Source: Candidatus Saccharimonadota bacterium (lineage in GTDB: Bacteria > Patescibacteriota > Saccharimonadia > Saccharimonadales > Saccharimonadaceae). From it: a stretch of 51,557 nt of DNA. A program made the position numbers and the translations under genes. The notes under the pieces are model-generated. The model saw only the letters and a list, made by a program, of their open reading frames with translations. It did no database searches and was not told where the DNA came from. The stretch lies in assembly GCA_030528625.1 (NCBI GenBank), contig JAUMYN010000003.1:1-51557 (forward strand), written 5' to 3'. Shown piece by piece: positions 48,896 through 51,557 of this stretch. Numbering within the stretch: position 1 is the first letter of the stretch; every line of letters begins with the position of its first letter.

Positions 48896-50038
48896 GCAAA
48901 ACGTTGGGAATTACGAAAGGGGCGTAGTGGTATGAAAACGAGCGATACTAATCATGTGCCATTTGCACAGATACCAGGCGGATCGCAGCCTGGTAAGATG
49001 CTGATGGGGCTTCTTGAAGGCGAAGATGCTGAAGAGTCTTCGCGGCGAGTTGCTTCGGTAATGACATTGACGCAGTCGGGCAAGCTTCTCAACAAAGTGA
49101 AGGGTATGCTGGTCGGTCTGGCGGTCGGCGATGCGGTGGGTATGGTGTGCGAATTTGCCCAGCCGGGTGAGTTTGAGTATGTTGACGGCATGCGAGCTGG
49201 CGGTCCGTTTGATTTACCGAAAGGGTACTGGACGGATGATACTTCAATGGCATTATGTCTGGGAGCGAGCTTGCTGGAAAAGCAGGGGTATGATTCCTAT
49301 GATGTGATGGATAAATATGTCAAGTGGCGCAATGAGGGTTATTTGAGTTCAATGGGCTTTTGTTTTGACTGCGGCGGACAGATTCAGGCGGAGCTTAATG
49401 AATTTGAGAAGGATCCGCAGCGAGTGGTGCCGGTTGATCAGCCGCGAACCGAGCATGCTGGCAATGGCACGATTATGCGATTAGCGCCGGTGATATTGGC
49501 GGCGTATCGCAGCCGGTCGGCGAAAAGCATCGTTGAGATGGCGCGCATTTCGGCGCGGGAGACGCATTATTCATATGAGGCCGAAGCAGCGACTGAGGTG
49601 TTCGCGGCGATGCTAATTCGGGCGATGCAGGCAGTTGAGGGCCAGAAGTCAGAGATGGATGGCATTGAACTACTGAGCACTGGTGAGCGGTTTGATGATG
49701 TCTGGCGCCGCGTATCCAAAGTTGATGAACTACAGACGAGCGGCTACATTATTCACAGTCTACAGGTAGCATGGTGGGCCTTCCAGCAGTACGATTCGTT
49801 TGAAGAAGGCATGTTGGCGGTGGTCAACCTAGGCGGTGATGCCGATACGAATGGTGCGATTTATGGGCAATTGGCGGGCGCGTTTTATGGCTATGAGGCG
49901 ATTCCTGAAGCGTGGCGCAGCGAATTATATGACGAGGCGGATATTGCGGAGATGGCAATTGAATTATTTGAGATGGGGGAGTGCCCCGTGCTAGTGACGC
50001 GTTTTGCCGAGGATGTGCCGAGTAGCGATAAGCAATAG
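48893..50038 (+). CDS. ADP-ribosylglycohydrolase (DraG/ARH family)
   Basis: A 381-residue enzyme that removes ADP-ribose from proteins or other acceptors. The metal-binding segments are present: VGLAVGDAVGMVCEF, the motif GYWTDDTSMALCLG, and LGGDADTNGAIYGQLAGAFY at the C-terminal side. The first 60-65 residues are an extension with polar, acidic sequence (LLEGEDAEESSRRVAS) before the conserved core. An alternative ATG at 48932 has a weak purine-rich site; the promoter favours 48893. Together with the NADAR gene it is the second enzyme here linked to ADP-ribose removal. Confidence 0.9.
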   Translation: MAKRWELRKGRSGMKTSDTNHVPFAQIPGGSQPGKMLMGLLEGEDAEESSRRVASVMTLTQSGKLLNKVKGMLVGLAVGDAVGMVCEFAQPGEFEYVDGMRAGGPFDLPKGYWTDDTSMALCLGASLLEKQGYDSYDVMDKYVKWRNEGYLSSMGFCFDCGGQIQAELNEFEKDPQRVVPVDQPRTEHAGNGTIMRLAPVILAAYRSRSAKSIVEMARISARETHYSYEAEAATEVFAAMLIRAMQAVEGQKSEMDGIELLSTGERFDDVWRRVSKVDELQTSGYIIHSLQVAWWAFQQYDSFEEGMLAVVNLGGDADTNGAIYGQLAGAFYGYEAIPEAWRSELYDEADIAEMAIELFEMGECPVLVTRFAEDVPSSDKQ

Positions 50039-50045
50039 AAACATA

Positions 50046-50074
50046 AAAACCACCCCATGAACGGGGCGGTTTTT
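50046..50074. terminator. Bidirectional terminator between the ADP-ribosylglycohydrolase gene and clpB
   Basis: AAAACCACCCC (50046-50056) pairs with GGGGCGGTTTT (50063-50073) with one A-C mismatch and a 6-base loop. T and A runs on either side serve both strands, which fits its place between two converging genes. Confidence 0.8.
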
Positions 50075-50100
50075 GATTAGGGCTGGGGCGGGTTACGCGT

Positions 50101-51557
50101 TTAATGAGCTATAAACTGCACTTTACCATCTGTAATGCTAGCGTCCACGATCTGCCCATCATGAATCTTCCCATCAATTAACTCTAGTGCCAGGGGGTCC
50201 AATATTCGCTTTTGAATGAGGCGCTTGAGTGGCCGGGCGCCAAAGGCGGGGTCGTAGCCATCGGTTGTCAATATGTCGCGCACCGCGTCGTCAAACTCCA
50301 GGGTGATGTCGCGGGAATGCTTGATGTCGCGCGCTACCTTCGCCAGTTGCACATCAACAATCGCCCTCATCGCTTCTGGCCGAATACGGTCAAACAGCAC
50401 GATGTCATCGATGCGATTGAGGAATTCGGGACGGAAATGCTGCCGCAGCACATCCAGCATTTGGTTATCCAGCGCCGAAATGTCATCGCCCGTAAGGTCC
50501 ATAATGGCCTGCGAACCAACATTGCTGGTCATAATGATGACGGTGTTGGCAAAATCGACCGTGCGGCCCTGGCCATCGGTCAGGCGGCCGTCATCTAGCA
50601 CTTGCAGCAAGACGTTAAATACATCGGGGTGAGCCTTTTCAATCTCATCAAATAGCACCACGCTGTACGGGCGACGGCGCACTGCTTCGGTTAATTGCCC
50701 TCCTTGGTCGTAGCCGACATACCCCGGCGGCGAGCCAATTAGCCGCGCCACGGCGTGTTGCTCCATATATTCGCTCATGTCGATGCGGATCATGGCGTGC
50801 TCGTCGTCGAACAGTTCGCGACATAAACTGCGTGCCACCTCTGTTTTGCCAACGCCGGTCGGGCCTAAGAATAGGAAGGAACCAATTGGGCGATTGGTGT
50901 CAGCCAAACCCGCCCGCGAACGACGGATGGCGTTGGCTACGGCGGTGATAGCCTTGTCTTGGCCGATGACCTGAGCGCTGATAGTTTCCTCTAGTTTAGT
51001 CAACTTGCTGGATTCGGATTCGATGAGGCGCTCCACTGGAATACCCGTCCAGCGCGCCACTACGCTGGCGATGTCATCAGGGGTAACCTCCTCCCGTAGT
51101 AGGCGGTCGGCTGGCGGAATCTGCGCCAGTTCTTGGCGAGCGGCGGCCAGATTTTTCTCCAGCTCTGGCAAATCGCCATATTTGATGCGGCTAGCAGTGG
51201 CCAAATCAGCGTCGCGTTCGGCGATTTCCAATTGTGAGCGCAAGCCATCCATTTTTTCGGTAGCAGTATTGACAGTCTGGAGAATGTCTTTTTCGTGCTG
51301 CCATTTGTCGTTGATAGTGTCTGCTTTGGCGCGATTTTCACTGATTAGCCGCTCAATTTCTTCTTTGCGCGCCTTGGCACTGTCAGATTTGTCTTTTTTG
51401 AGTGCCGCTTCTTCAATTTCCAGCTGTAGGCGGCGATTGTTGAGCCGATCTAGTGCAATCGGCACGCTCTCCAGCTGCATCTTCAATGCACTGGTGGCTT
51501 CGTCCAGCAAGTCCACGGCCTTGTCGGGCAAAAAGCGGTCGGGCAGGTACCGGGTCG
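50101..51557 (-). CDS. clpB: ATP-dependent chaperone ClpB, C-terminal part (5' end outside window)
   Basis: The frame is open to the right edge, so at least 485 residues of the C-terminal part are visible. It starts in the end of the first AAA+ domain (YLPDRFLPDKAVDLLDEATS). The coiled-coil middle domain follows (EEIERLISENRAKADTINDK), which separates ClpB from ClpA. The second AAA+ domain has VIGQDKAITAVANAIRRSRAG, Walker A FLFLGPTGVGKTEVA, SPPGYVGYDQGGQLTEAVRR, Walker B VVLFDEIEKAHPDVFN and sensor 2 GARPLKRLIQ. With DnaK it rescues aggregated proteins. The left end meets a bidirectional terminator. Confidence 0.97.
   Translation of the reverse strand, partial: TRYLPDRFLPDKAVDLLDEATSALKMQLESVPIALDRLNNRRLQLEIEEAALKKDKSDSAKARKEEIERLISENRAKADTINDKWQHEKDILQTVNTATEKMDGLRSQLEIAERDADLATASRIKYGDLPELEKNLAAARQELAQIPPADRLLREEVTPDDIASVVARWTGIPVERLIESESSKLTKLEETISAQVIGQDKAITAVANAIRRSRAGLADTNRPIGSFLFLGPTGVGKTEVARSLCRELFDDEHAMIRIDMSEYMEQHAVARLIGSPPGYVGYDQGGQLTEAVRRRPYSVVLFDEIEKAHPDVFNVLLQVLDDGRLTDGQGRTVDFANTVIIMTSNVGSQAIMDLTGDDISALDNQMLDVLRQHFRPEFLNRIDDIVLFDRIRPEAMRAIVDVQLAKVARDIKHSRDITLEFDDAVRDILTTDGYDPAFGARPLKRLIQKRILDPLALELIDGKIHDGQIVDASITDGKVQFIAH

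Noticed and set aside
1-51557. tRNA, rRNA, CRISPR array, transposase or prophage genes
   Set aside because: I looked for these by eye and saw none. No spaced direct repeats, no tRNA cloverleaf and no integrase-like protein could be supported; a tRNAscan or Infernal run would be decisive.

Overview
The window is chromosomal DNA of a small-genome bacterium, most likely a member of Candidatus Saccharibacteria (TM7, Patescibacteria/CPR). The assignment is an inference. It rests on the gene complement (ruvC, ruvA, ruvB, recA, recX, yebC, rpoD and clpB packed with Nudix, HIT, MazG-like, PH-domain and lamin-tail surface proteins), on a 68-residue protein at 25977-26183 of a type I associate with this phylum, and on very tight packing with many 1-4 bp stop/start overlaps. 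The standard code (table 11) fits throughout. I found no rRNA, tRNA, CRISPR array or transposase.

Layout. 1-3044: end of dnaG, rpoD, two small envelope proteins, yebC. 3129-9750: lamin-tail surface protein, ruvC, NADAR protein, ruvA, SDR, Nudix, HIT, then ruvB. 9819-15549: PH-domain membrane protein, prepilin, recA, a frameshifted Nudix gene, and an ABC transporter pair. 15550-18603: a non-coding stretch that can fold as a three-way junction, small secreted or membrane proteins, recX. 18606-25917: mscS, trmB, a frameshifted HD-CYTH fusion, winged-helix Nudix, MazG-like, murC, an MFS-like transporter. 25977-31490: an anaerobic ribonucleotide reductase operon (nrdD, nrdG, flavin reductase, Cys-motif acidic membrane protein) behind tandem NrdR-box-like sites. 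31495-34554: two kinase-like genes, PrxQ-type peroxiredoxin, a chimeric prenyl-synthase remnant, radC. 34595-45415: an expanded type I restriction island (hsdM, rhuM, HEPN-like, hsdS, second HEPN-like gene, an unknown gene on the minus strand, a candidate small RNA, LexA-like regulator, hsdR) whose middle is visibly AT-richer. 45425-51557: small conserved genes, polysaccharide deacetylase, Ca/Na exchanger, ADP-ribosylglycohydrolase, clpB (cut by the right edge).

Two sequence-level themes stand out. First, about twenty genes carry a -10 box, often an extended TGnTATAAT/TACAAT form, ending about 6-9 bases before the start codon. This predicts leaderless or nearly leaderless mRNAs. Two divergent gene pairs even share overlapping, opposed -10 boxes. 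Second, two of the three longest G/C homopolymers interrupt otherwise intact genes, which means either phase-variable tracts or assembly errors.

The best candidate for a less-described system is the restriction island. It combines type I R-M with RhuM, two proteins carrying R-x4-H (HEPN-like) motifs, a self-cleaving LexA-like repressor with palindromes over a divergent promoter, and a possible terminator-ended RNA of about 65 nt.
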